A stretch of 64,000 nt of DNA, from positions 1 to 64,000 of the forward strand of contig JACDGP010000003.1 of the NCBI GenBank assembly GCA_013821605.1, in the 5' to 3' direction. Positions 19,053 through 26,686 of the stretch are shown piece after piece (position 1 is the stretch's first letter; each line of letters begins with the position of its first letter). The position numbers and the translations under genes are program-made. The notes beneath the pieces were generated by a model. It did no database searches. It saw nothing but the letters and a program-made list of their open reading frames with translations, and had not been told where the DNA came from. This stretch comes from Herpetosiphonaceae bacterium. Its GTDB lineage: Bacteria; Chloroflexota; Chloroflexia; Chloroflexales; Kallotenuaceae.

Positions 19053-19323
19053 ACCAGTTACGCTCCTTCGTAGCCATGTCTCTAGCACTCAAAATCAAGG
19101 CTTCTTTCGCTAGCTTGTAGATAAATAGCACAGTTAAGTACCTTCCAGCGTCCGTTTGGCCCAACGCCATGTACACATCCTCACCAGTTCGATCACCAGA
19201 CGCGATAAAGCGAAACTTGCGCGCATTATACAAAGCTTCCTCAACTTCCTCTGGCTCCACATGATGCTTAACCGCAAGTTTCTCGACGATCACCTCAAGC
19301 CATATGATACTCTCAATTCTCAT
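19039..19323 (-). CDS. brnT: BrnT-family toxin
   Basis: A 94-residue RelE-fold-type predicted ribonuclease. The N-terminal WLEVIVEKLAVKHHVEPEEVEEAL, the central DRTGEDVYMALGQTDAGRYL and the C-terminal LILSARDMATKERNWYGRK are characteristic of BrnT-like toxins, which cleave RNA and stop translation. It precedes and overlaps its antitoxin gene. The module sits beside an ATPase remnant (19349-19699), a typical accessory position. Confidence 0.83.
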   Translation of the reverse strand: MRIESIIWLEVIVEKLAVKHHVEPEEVEEALYNARKFRFIASGDRTGEDVYMALGQTDAGRYLTVLFIYKLAKEALILSARDMATKERNWYGRK

Positions 19324-19348
19324 GCCATAACTCGCATACTACGCTTAG

Positions 19349-19699
19349 TCACATACTGTACTGTAACTGGAGGCTGATCCAGCCACAAAACTGGCGCAGA
19401 AAGGTATCCGCGCTGCTGAGCGCTGCTGCATCGACCAGTTGAGAATCCAAGAGTGCGACGCGCTTACTGGCACCCGTTGCCGCCTCAGCCGTGCGCAGGA
19501 GCAATGAGCTCTTGCCCATCTGACGTGGGCCTTTGATCGTGATCGTCACGCCCTGGCGTTGAATGGTCTGCAACGCCAAAGCATCGGTCGGACGGACGAC
19601 GTAGAACGCCGAACGAGGATCCATCGTCCCCTCGGGTGCCTCAAGTGGTACGGCTGGCATGGGCGCGGGTGGAGCGTTATGATATTCGGGTTGAGCCAT
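19349..19699 (-). pseudogene. AAA-like ATPase, N-terminal fragment
   Basis: The 116 codons encode the beginning of an AAA-like (AAA_35-type) ATPase: a proline-rich lead, PEGTMDPRSAFYVVRPTD, and the Walker A motif KGPRQMGKSSLL. The frame then stops after FLRQFCGWISLQLQYSM, before Walker B and the rest of the domain, whereas such proteins normally run several hundred residues. A good ribosome site (GGAGG) still precedes the ATG. It is therefore a truncated remnant, probably of a sensor/STAND-like protein, next to the BrnTA module. Confidence 0.75.
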
Positions 19700-19972
19700 C
19701 GGTCCTCCGCAGACTGGAACCAGATGGACCTACCACCTCGTAGTTCCAGAGCGCCAGAACCGAGGAGGTGGGCTGCTACAAGTATATCCTAGCAGAGCTG
19801 TCTAGCCTGTCAATTGTGGAAGCGCGATTTGATGCACTCAATCGGTTGACCTCGACCATGACGGGGCCACGACACCGAGTTTCGCCGACAGTGGCGATGG
19901 CGTGCTGGTGACCTTGATGCAGGGTGGGGCAACTATTCAAGGGTAGGTGCAAGCTGGTTAGCAACTGTGACG

Positions 19973-20665
19973 TCATTGCAGGCTATTAATGTTAAGCTCG
20001 CGGCGTAATCCTTCGCGTCCGGGGGCAGTGAGACATACCGCACGGCTGCTCGAGACGCGAACGATCCAGCCTCGCTCAAATAGTTTTTGTGCTACGGCGG
20101 CCCCAAGGGCGCCTGCTAGGTGCGGATGTCGCTCACTCCAGTCGAGACAGGGCGTCGCAAAGTGCCGGCGTGACTGGCGTAGCTGGCCGAGATCAATACC
20201 CCATCCGGCACACCAAAGCGTACCTGCCTCCGTCACGTGGTAGGTTTGTGCATCTGCGGTCAGCAATTGCTTGTTGAGCATAGCCTGTGTGATCGCTACA
20301 CCCACCACTCCGGCAAGATGGTCATAACACGTCCGAGCGAAGCGCAGGGCGCGGGCCTCCTCCGAAGCGCGGAGCGAGCGTACGCGGGCACGCGGGGCGA
20401 TCCGGGCGAGGGCTTCCCATGCCGCACCGACTTCGGGACTCTTTAACCGGTAGTACCGGTGGCGTCCTGTCGTGGTCATCGTCAGTAGCCCGCCGCCCAC
20501 GAGCTTGGCGAGATGCGTGCTCGCCGTTTGAGGCGAGATCTGGGCGCAGGCAGCGAGTTCTCCGGCCGGAAGCGCTTGTCCGCCGAGTAATGCCGCAAGC
20601 ATCGCTGCACGGGTCGGATCGCCGATCAGGAGCGCCACGCTCGCCACATCAGGGTCTGTATGCAC
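19973..20665 (-). CDS. ArsR/SmtB-family winged-helix regulator
   Basis: A 230-residue DNA-binding regulator. Residues 1-80 form the ArsR winged helix: LLIGDPTRAAMLAALLGG, LAACAQISPQTASTHLAKLVGGGLL and GRHRYYRLKSPEV. The remaining 140 residues are an additional C-terminal domain (DHLAGVVGVAITQAML..., HPHLAGALGAAVAQKLF) typical of the longer ArsR subgroup. No Cys pair for a classical metal site is visible in the recognition helix. It is divergent from the P450 gene; a short inverted repeat (CTTCG ATAAGGAA CGAAG at 20717-20734) between them is a candidate operator. Control of the P450 group is inference. Confidence 0.88.
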   Translation of the reverse strand: MHTDPDVASVALLIGDPTRAAMLAALLGGQALPAGELAACAQISPQTASTHLAKLVGGGLLTMTTTGRHRYYRLKSPEVGAAWEALARIAPRARVRSLRASEEARALRFARTCYDHLAGVVGVAITQAMLNKQLLTADAQTYHVTEAGTLWCAGWGIDLGQLRQSRRHFATPCLDWSERHPHLAGALGAAVAQKLFERGWIVRVSSSRAVCLTAPGREGLRRELNINSLQ

Positions 20666-20716
20666 CGGTGCCTCCTCATTCTGTACGTCTGCTTACACCA
20701 GTATATCACGCGCACA

Positions 20717-20734
20717 CTTCGATAAGGAACGAAG
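20717..20734. promoter_or_regulatory. Inverted repeat, candidate operator
   Basis: CTTCG and CGAAG separated by eight bases lie in the 151-base divergent region between the ArsR-type gene and the P450 gene. The arms are short, so this is only a suggestion for regulator binding. Confidence 0.3.
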
Positions 20735-20816
20735 CATTGTTGTGCTAGTGGGTGCTATAGTGAGGATAGCTCTGCGATGATGAGCTGTGTGCTTGGTACC
20801 AATAAGGAGAAGCTTG

Positions 20817-22001
20817 ATGTTTCCATATGATCCCATCGCCGCGGTAACTGCTCCCGATCCGTATCCCTGTTATGCAGAACTCGTGGCACGCGGAGGCATC
20901 TATCGCGATGATACGCTCGGGTTGTGGATTGCGGCAAGTGCCGATGCGGTGACGGCGGTGCTGTCCAGTGCATTCTGCCGCGTTCGACCAGTGGATGAAC
21001 CGATTCCCCGGGCGCTGCTTGGCTCGTCGGCAGCTGACATCTTTCGGTATCTCGTGCGGATGAATGACGGTCGCAGTCATTGCTCACTCAAGCAAGCAGT
21101 ATCGGCAACATGCGCATCAATTGAAGCAGGTGAGGTTGCCAAACGGAGCAAGTTGTGGGCCCGTGTGCTGATCGACGAACTGCGGCCACTCGATGATCAT
21201 ACGCGTCTCTCAGATTTTGCATTTCGGCTACCAGTGTATGTTATCGGCGATCTGCTCGGTGTGCCGCATATCATGCTGCCGCTAGCAGCTGCCTCCGTTA
21301 GTGCGTTCGTACGGTGTCTTGTGCCTGCCAGTAGTCCTGAGCAACTTGAGGAGGGCAACGTCGCTGCAATGACCTTACTGGACTTGTTCCATGCGGGGGT
21401 GGACCAAGGCTGCTATAGCGATGGGTTGCTGGCGGTGCTCGTCCAGGAGGCACAGCGTGTTGGATATGATGACCCTACTATCAGTGTAGCAAATGCGATC
21501 GGTTTGCTTGTGCAAGCACATGAGGCGACGGCGGGCTTGATTGGCAATACGCTCGTAGCTTTGGCCACTCGGCAGGAGCTACGCGAGCAGGTGATGGATG
21601 ATCTCACCCTTCTTGACCCCGTCATCCAGGAAGTGCTGCGCTATGATCCGCCGGTTCAGAATACACGACGCTTTGTTGCGCAGAACGGGCAGATCGCAGG
21701 ACAAGAGTTGCATGTGGGCGACACCGTACTGGTGCTGCTCGCAGCCGCGAATCGCGATCGACGCGCCAATCCCAACCCCGACCGCTTCGAACTCTGGCGG
21801 AATGACCGGCGCATCTTCACCTTTGGCCTTGGGGCGCATGGCTGCCCTGGGACAGCACTCGCGCAAACAATAGCACGCAGCGGTGTGGAGCAATTGATGC
21901 TGGCGGGCCTAGATGTTGAGCAGCTGGCCGAAAAAGTAATGTATCGCGCGGCCACAAACACTCGTATTCCACTCTTCGGCGCACATGGCGGCAACCGATG
22001 A
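20817..22001 (+). CDS. Cytochrome P450
   Basis: Soluble bacterial-type haem monooxygenase, 394 residues, substrate unknown. The haem signature FTFGLGAHGCPGTALA contains the thiolate Cys at residue 343; the K-helix EVLRYDPP (ExxR, residues 272-275) and an I-helix oxygen-activating segment VQAHEATAG are present. AAGGAG lies ten bases before the ATG at 20817, so the longer frame from 20787 is rejected. The following gene encodes an ABM-type protein 43 bases downstream, suggesting a small oxidative cluster. No ferredoxin or reductase partner is adjacent. Confidence 0.95.
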   Translation: MFPYDPIAAVTAPDPYPCYAELVARGGIYRDDTLGLWIAASADAVTAVLSSAFCRVRPVDEPIPRALLGSSAADIFRYLVRMNDGRSHCSLKQAVSATCASIEAGEVAKRSKLWARVLIDELRPLDDHTRLSDFAFRLPVYVIGDLLGVPHIMLPLAAASVSAFVRCLVPASSPEQLEEGNVAAMTLLDLFHAGVDQGCYSDGLLAVLVQEAQRVGYDDPTISVANAIGLLVQAHEATAGLIGNTLVALATRQELREQVMDDLTLLDPVIQEVLRYDPPVQNTRRFVAQNGQIAGQELHVGDTVLVLLAAANRDRRANPNPDRFELWRNDRRIFTFGLGAHGCPGTALAQTIARSGVEQLMLAGLDVEQLAEKVMYRAATNTRIPLFGAHGGNR

Positions 22002-22044
22002 ATGAGGCGACAACGAAGCTCCGTAGCTTATGGAGGTCCAACGT

Positions 22045-22395
22045 ATGATTGCTGTTATCTTCGAAGTGTGGCCAGCGGACGGGTGTAGGCAAGAATATCT
22101 CGACATTGCGGCCAGTCTACGGCCGCTGCTGGATGAGATTGATGGGTTCATCTCGATTGAGCGTTTCGAGAGCCTGTATGAATCCGGCAAGATTTTGTCG
22201 CTCTCCTTCTGGCGCGACGAGCAAGCAGTTCAGGCATGGCGGCAGCTTGAACAGCATCGCGCGGCGCAAGTCAAGGGCCGAGCAAGGGTATTCCAAGATT
22301 ACCGATTGAGGGTCGCGGCGGTCATGCGGGATTATGGGATGGTTCGTCGTGCGGAAGCTCCTCCTGACAGTCGCCAGTTGCATGATGAAGGGTGA
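22045..22395 (+). CDS. Antibiotic biosynthesis monooxygenase (ABM)-domain protein
   Basis: A 116-residue dimeric alpha+beta-barrel (ABM) protein; relatives are cofactor-free monooxygenases or haem-degrading enzymes. Visible are MIAVIFEVWPADG, LRPLLDEIDGFISIERF, LSLSFWRDEQAVQAW and QHRAAQVKGRARVFQDY, the standard order of strands and helices. GGAGG seven to twelve bases before ATG 22045 fixes the start. It follows the P450 gene closely and is probably in its operon. The substrate is unknown. Confidence 0.87.
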   Translation: MIAVIFEVWPADGCRQEYLDIAASLRPLLDEIDGFISIERFESLYESGKILSLSFWRDEQAVQAWRQLEQHRAAQVKGRARVFQDYRLRVAAVMRDYGMVRRAEAPPDSRQLHDEG

Positions 22396-22457
22396 GTTGA
22401 TCGTTGATCAGTGATGATCCGGCGGCTTTGAGAACAGGACTATTTGCGCTTGCGGTG

Positions 22458-22482
22458 GCATTAAGCAAGAATTGCTTGATGC
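22458..22482. repeat. Near-perfect palindrome before the DUF3224 gene
   Basis: GCATTAAGCAA and TTGCTTGATGC flank a three-base centre with one mismatch over eleven positions. It ends 27 bases before the next start codon and has no T run, so a regulator binding site is more likely than a terminator. Confidence 0.5.
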
Positions 22483-22508
22483 TAGGTACAGGCTAGTGGG
22501 AGGTGGTC

Positions 22509-22913
22509 ATGGCGATGCATGCAAGTGGGACGTTTGAAGTACAGTTGAATCCTCAGGTAGGGGATGACAACGCTGAGGTGACAACCCTCGGCAGGATGTC
22601 AATCGATAAGCAATTTCACGGCGATCTCGAAGCGACCAGCAAGGGTCAGATGCTGACCGCAGGCACGGAGGTCGAAGGCTCGGCGGGGTATGTCGCGATT
22701 GAGCGCGTAAGTGGGACGCTGCATGGACGCAAGGGCACCTTCGTACTTCAGCACAGTGCTACGATGACGCGCGGTGCACCACAACTGCGGATTGCGGTGG
22801 TGCCGGACTCCGGTACCGACCAACTGATGGGTCTGGCGGGCACGATGGGTATCATTATTGCCGATGGGAAGCATGGGTACGACTTCGAGTATACGCTTGA
22901 GGAAACTTCTTGA
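22509..22913 (+). CDS. DUF3224-family protein
   Basis: A 134-residue beta-rich, probably barrel-shaped protein of the DUF3224 type (allene-oxide-cyclase-like barrel). Characteristic stretches are ASGTFEVQLNP, KQFHGDLEATSKGQML, SAGYVAIERVSGTLHGRKGTFVLQH and LMGLAGTMGI. No catalytic residues are known to me. GGGAGG six to eleven bases before ATG 22509 supports this start. It lies downstream of the P450-ABM pair, behind a palindrome that may give it separate control. Confidence 0.87.
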   Translation: MAMHASGTFEVQLNPQVGDDNAEVTTLGRMSIDKQFHGDLEATSKGQMLTAGTEVEGSAGYVAIERVSGTLHGRKGTFVLQHSATMTRGAPQLRIAVVPDSGTDQLMGLAGTMGIIIADGKHGYDFEYTLEETS

Positions 22914-22934
22914 AAACCGGTCACTTGTGGACTG

Positions 22935-23338
22935 CTAAAGCTCGGTGGTGCTGGCTTCAGCTGCGTTTCGGCGGAGGTCAATGGCTTGGGCCAGGGCAAC
23001 AACGGCGGCGCGTAGCACGTGGGAAATGTCGGGATCGGCAAGCATATCAGCTTCATTAAGGTTGTTCGTCATCAACGACAGGGTGGGAGAGGCCTCAGCA
23101 ATGATGGAGGCCATCATCACGTTGAGGGTCTCCGTGAGGGACGACTGGGCATAGGTCGAGCGGGGCGACGCCTTGAGTAAGGCCACGGGCTTGCCAACGA
23201 ACTCGCCGCTACCAACAACCCAATCGAGCGCGTTCTTAAGCACGCCGGGTACGCCGTGGGCATATTCGGGGTAGAGATCAAGATGCGCAGGGGGCGTGGT
23301 TCGGGATGGATGGTCACGTCAGGTTGTTGTTGATGCAT
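22935..23338 (-). pseudogene. NADPH-dependent FMN reductase, degenerate
   Basis: On the minus strand the C-terminal half is open: VLKNALDWVVGSGEFVGKPVALL... is the hallmark of NADPH-dependent FMN reductases. The preceding residues EYAHGVPG are in the same frame but the ISTP just before them are in another frame, so one base is missing around 23270. Upstream of that the protein jumps directly from a start-like MHQQQPDVTIHPEPRPLRI to LISTP, so the FMN phosphate-binding GSLR region (about 60-70 residues) is deleted. Two independent lesions make this a pseudogene. Confidence 0.8.
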
Positions 23339-23531
23339 AGGTGCCTCTTGTCTTCAGACGCTTCATCATCGTGCATTGCCCATTGTAACGCGATGAAGCC
23401 GTGCAGACCCGGCTGTGAACCAAGATGCTTAGTATTCAAGTCCGGCAACCTGCGACGGCTCACGAGTGCTCGCTCGTGGCGGTAGCCGGGAATGGGTAGC
23501 GCCTTGGTGCGCTAGTTGCTGAGGTTGCGCT

Positions 23532-24245
23532 ATGCTGATCAGGACGGTTTCACCGGCGGACCTGCAGGCGGCGTATGCGCAGGGACTATGCCCAATCTGC
23601 GCACTCAATGAGCGTGACGAGCGACGCTATATTGACACGATGTTCTACGACCAAGTCACGAATGTCACTTGGCGTGCTCAGATTCGTGACGCGCGTGGGT
23701 TCTGTGCCGCCCACACCACACGTATCCTCGTTGAGGGCCGCTCCGCGCTTGGCGTTGCCCTGATTGCCGATGATCTTCTGAAAACTGTTCGCGAGGCACT
23801 CGGTGCTGCCCCAGCTTTGCGGAGCAGTGCTTTGAGCCGGTTTCGCACAGTCGTTGGGGCTGGCAGGCGGCGGGTTGGCGCGGTGCGGAGCACGGCTGCC
23901 TGCCCCCTTTGTCTGCATCTCCGGCAGCAGACGCCGGTCCATATCCGCTCGCTGCTCCAGGACCTCGCGAACGATGGGGGCCGCACTGCCTATACGCTCT
24001 CGCCAGGCTTATGTGTCGCCCATCTGGTCGGAGTGCTCGATAGCAGCGATCCGCCAGAAGGCATTCCTTTTTTGATTGAGCATCAGCAGCGCTGCTGGCA
24101 GCGTCTTAACGACGAGCTGCAGGAGTTCATCCGTAAGAGCGATTACCAATTCGCCGGTGAGCCAATCGGCGAGGAGGGTGATGCCTGGCGGCGCGCGTTC
24201 CGGTTACTAGCGGGGTGGCAAACGGGCCAGCAGTTACGCAATTGA
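23532..24245 (+). CDS. Cysteine-rich CxxC/CxxH repeat protein (DUF6062-like)
   Basis: A 237-residue soluble protein with two copies of one arrangement: CPIC at residues 20-23 followed by GFCAAH at about 56-61, then CPLC at about 124-127 followed by GLCVAH at about 157-162. Each pair could bind one zinc ion. This looks like the family annotated DUF6062, although I state that from memory of the pattern. No enzymatic motif is visible. It starts at an ATG eight bases after GAGGTTG and ends 19 bases before the SDR gene, so both may be co-transcribed. Confidence 0.78.
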   Translation: MLIRTVSPADLQAAYAQGLCPICALNERDERRYIDTMFYDQVTNVTWRAQIRDARGFCAAHTTRILVEGRSALGVALIADDLLKTVREALGAAPALRSSALSRFRTVVGAGRRRVGAVRSTAACPLCLHLRQQTPVHIRSLLQDLANDGGRTAYTLSPGLCVAHLVGVLDSSDPPEGIPFLIEHQQRCWQRLNDELQEFIRKSDYQFAGEPIGEEGDAWRRAFRLLAGWQTGQQLRN

Positions 24246-24264
24246 TATTGATAAGGAGGGAACG

Positions 24265-25050
24265 TTGGAAAGCTCAGTCATAGGGGAGGTCGCACTGATC
24301 ACAGGTGCCGGGCAAGGGATTGGACGCGCGATTGCGCTCCGTCTTGCCCAAGATGGCATGGACGTGGTGATTGTGGATCGCCAGGGCGATCAGGCTGAGA
24401 GCGTTGCTGCTGAGGTGCAAAGCCGCAGTTGTCGCGCACTGGCACTCACGGTAGACGTCACGGTCGCAGCGCAGCGACAGCAGATGCTAGATACTACGCT
24501 GGGTACGTTTGGCCGGCTTGACGTGGTTGTCAATAATGCGGCAATCCAATGCGCGGCACTGCCTCGCGATGTGACCGAGGAGCACTGGGATGCGCTGATG
24601 AACGTGAATGCTAAAGCGGTCTTCTTTTGTTGTCAGCTTGCGCTCCAGCACATGGCGGAACAGCGAAGTGGACGGATCGTGAACATGGCCTCGATCGCCG
24701 GCAAGCTTGCCAGCACGATCTACCACCCTATCTATAATGTCAGCAAAGCCGCAGTGATCGCCATGACGAAAACGTTGGCGCTGGCGTATGCGAGCGATGG
24801 CATCCGCATCAACGCTGTTTGTCCAGGGGTTGTCGATACGCCGATGCAAGCCGTAGTGGATCGCGAGTTTGCGCGTGTGACGGGCCGGCCAGCCGCAGAG
24901 ATTCGGGCCGAACGTGTGGGTCGCATTCCGATGGGTCGTATCGAACAGCCGGAGGAGGTCGCGGCGATGGTTTCGTTTCTGGTCGGTCCCGACGCGGGCT
25001 ATATTACCGGTGAAGCTTTTAACGTCAGCGGAGGCATGCTCGCGGGCTAA
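24265..25050 (+). CDS. Short-chain dehydrogenase/reductase (classical SDR)
   Basis: NAD(P)-dependent oxidoreductase of 261 residues. TGAGQGIGRAIALRLA (cofactor binding, residues 14-29), NNAAIQ, the catalytic Ser in VNMASIAG, YNVSK (Tyr and Lys about residues 156-160) and PGVVDTPM are all intact; Asp at VIVDRQGD suggests NAD preference. The C-terminus GYITGEAFNVSGGML is family-typical, so the protein is full length. The start is TTG, supported by AAGGAGGG five bases upstream. Sugar, polyol or 3-oxoacyl substrates are all possible. Confidence 0.92.
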   Translation: MESSVIGEVALITGAGQGIGRAIALRLAQDGMDVVIVDRQGDQAESVAAEVQSRSCRALALTVDVTVAAQRQQMLDTTLGTFGRLDVVVNNAAIQCAALPRDVTEEHWDALMNVNAKAVFFCCQLALQHMAEQRSGRIVNMASIAGKLASTIYHPIYNVSKAAVIAMTKTLALAYASDGIRINAVCPGVVDTPMQAVVDREFARVTGRPAAEIRAERVGRIPMGRIEQPEEVAAMVSFLVGPDAGYITGEAFNVSGGMLAG

Positions 25051-25114
25051 ACGACTGACGGGGCGAGGAACGAAGGTCCACGATGCTTGATCATTGATCG
25101 TGCTGCGTCACAGC

Positions 25115-25162
25115 AAAAAACTCCTGATAAGAAAGAATACTATGTCCTTCTTATCAGGAAGT
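25115..25162 (-). terminator. Strong terminator hairpin
   Basis: A twelve-base-pair perfect stem (TCCTGATAAGAA / TTCTTATCAGGA) with a fourteen-base loop is followed on the minus strand by GTTTTTTG. It lies 40 bases after the stop of the minus-strand surface protein gene and should also hinder read-through from the SDR gene. Confidence 0.85.
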
Positions 25163-25201
25163 TGTAGTGCTCGAACAATGGTCGGGATTTATGCGGACGT
25201 G

Positions 25202-25504
25202 TTACTTGCGGGTATCATAAACCTTGGCTTCGCCCGGAGTTGAATCACGCATTACCGGCTGTGGCTGGGGACGGCGCAGACCGGCTAAACCGGCCAGACC
25301 AAGCAAGCCGAGCAGACCGTAGGGGAATGGATTGCTCGTTTGCTGAACCGGCTGCGTCGTCACCGTGGTATCAACTGCGGTAGCCGTTGTTGTGGCAGCT
25401 TGGGCGTAGGCCGACTGGGTTACATGCGTGTCGCGGGTGACGATCCCTGCAACGCCGAGGAACATTGCGAACGCAAGCGCGCCGCATAATACCAATTTTT
25501 TCAC
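25202..25504 (-). CDS. Small secreted WGxxGxxG-like surface protein
   Basis: A 100-residue exported protein. It has a signal peptide (MKKLVLCGALAFAMFLGVAGIV, probable cleavage after SAYAQA), a Thr/Val-rich low-complexity stretch (AATTTATAVDTTVTT) and a C-terminal glycine-leucine hydrophobic segment YGLLGLLGLAGLAGLRR followed by a short polar tail. This resembles WGxxGxxG/CTERM-like proteins in which the Gly-Leu segment acts as membrane anchor or sorting signal. The start codon is GTG, seven bases after AGGAG. It has its own strong terminator and is divergent from alkA. Confidence 0.82.
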   Translation of the reverse strand: MKKLVLCGALAFAMFLGVAGIVTRDTHVTQSAYAQAATTTATAVDTTVTTQPVQQTSNPFPYGLLGLLGLAGLAGLRRPQPQPVMRDSTPGEAKVYDTRK

Positions 25505-25773
25505 CAGAAACTCCTGCTATTGTCTTCTTATGTAAGACGGATACCCTTTAAAGCAATAACTGGACCACCTAACGGTGTCATCCGCTTAAGTAGCCAGGTT
25601 GTATGATGAGACTGGGTGACAACGAGCTCATCGTCATATTGCCATAGCTAAAGATGGGCAGGTCCGCCGGCCTGCTGACATACTGTTGTCACACCTATCT
25701 TCTATAGTTGATGTGTCGAGCATGTATGTGCGCAACACTGCGCCTTGGCACACACAATAAATGGAGGTTGGTG

Positions 25774-26673
25774 ATGCAATTCGAAATCAAGCCGAGCGGT
25801 CCCTTTAGTCTGACGCTGGCGAATCGCTACTTCGGTGGTTGGCTTTCCTTAGACCCCAAGACAACTGCACCAGTTGTGGCGTTTCCGGTTGAAGGATGGA
25901 ATACGGCGGCAGCGGTGATCATGCGGCAGGATGAAGGTGGGAGTGTCGTTGGTGAGGTCCATACGGCACCGGATGCTGCTGAGGCGGCTTGGTGGCAAGC
26001 GCTGGCAACACTGTCGCTGGATATGGATGGCAGCGCTTGGCCGGAAGTTGGCAGTTGTGATTCTGTCATCGGACGATTACAGCAGAAGTATGAGTGGCTA
26101 CGGCCGGTCTTGTTCCACTCGCCTTATGAAGCTGCGGCAGCTTTCGTGATCGGGCACCGCATATCGATCCAGCAAGGTCGCGCGATCAGGCAGCTGATGG
26201 CGCAGGAGTTGGGGGAGGTCGTACAGGTTGGTGAGGTGTCCATTCCCACATTTCCACGGCCTCAGGTGTTACGCGAAGTCTCAAGTTTCAAAGGCGTAAG
26301 CGCCGAGAAGATCGCGCGGCTGCATAACATTGCGCAAGCAGCCCTTGATGGACTCCTTGACCGTGCATACCTGCGTTCCATCGCAAGGGAGCAGGCGCTT
26401 AAGGAGTTGTGCGCCTTGAGCGGGATTGGGCCATTCTTTGCACAAGGGATCTTATTGCGGGGGGCAGGCATTGTCGATGAGGTGACCGATGACGATATAA
26501 CCAAGCAGGCGGTCCAGCGGGCGTACCAGCTGCCGCAGCTCCCCAATCATTCAGCTGTGCTCGAAATCGCGGAAGCGTGGCGGCCATACCGGATGTGGGC
26601 CAACGTACTGTTGCATGTGTGGTTGCGCAGTGAGGCGGGTGGTCCATTGCGGCAGGGGAAGCGAGGGAAATAG
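25774..26673 (+). CDS. alkA: DNA-3-methyladenine glycosylase II (AlkA-type HhH-GPD)
   Basis: Base-excision repair glycosylase that removes alkylated purines. The 299-residue protein has an N-terminal AlkA-like strand domain, SPYEAAAAFVIGHRISIQQ (ExxxxxIxxQQ), and the helix-hairpin-helix LCALSGIGPFFAQGILLRG with the Asp-rich VDEVTDDD at the position of the catalytic Asp. GGAGG nine bases before ATG 25774 fixes the start; the longer frame from 25708 is rejected. It is a single gene, divergent from the surface protein and convergent with the diguanylate cyclase. Confidence 0.87.
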   Translation: MQFEIKPSGPFSLTLANRYFGGWLSLDPKTTAPVVAFPVEGWNTAAAVIMRQDEGGSVVGEVHTAPDAAEAAWWQALATLSLDMDGSAWPEVGSCDSVIGRLQQKYEWLRPVLFHSPYEAAAAFVIGHRISIQQGRAIRQLMAQELGEVVQVGEVSIPTFPRPQVLREVSSFKGVSAEKIARLHNIAQAALDGLLDRAYLRSIAREQALKELCALSGIGPFFAQGILLRGAGIVDEVTDDDITKQAVQRAYQLPQLPNHSAVLEIAEAWRPYRMWANVLLHVWLRSEAGGPLRQGKRGK

Positions 26674-26686
26674 TTTTCCTTCTAAC

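Noticed and set aside
19729-19762. Hairpin CCACCTC/GAGGTGG before the ATPase remnant, considered as T-box or terminator
   Set aside because: No T-box consensus (AGGGTGGNACCGCG) or specifier loop, no T run, and no aminoacyl-tRNA-related gene downstream.
23440-23500. Nested repeat CCGGC...CACGAG/CTCGTG...GCCGG before the CxxC protein
   Set aside because: Considered as an insertion-sequence end, but there is no transposase, no target duplication and no second copy in the window.
25079-25103. Inverted repeat CACGAT/ATCGTG after the SDR gene
   Set aside because: Six-base arms and no T run; the much stronger hairpin just downstream explains termination.
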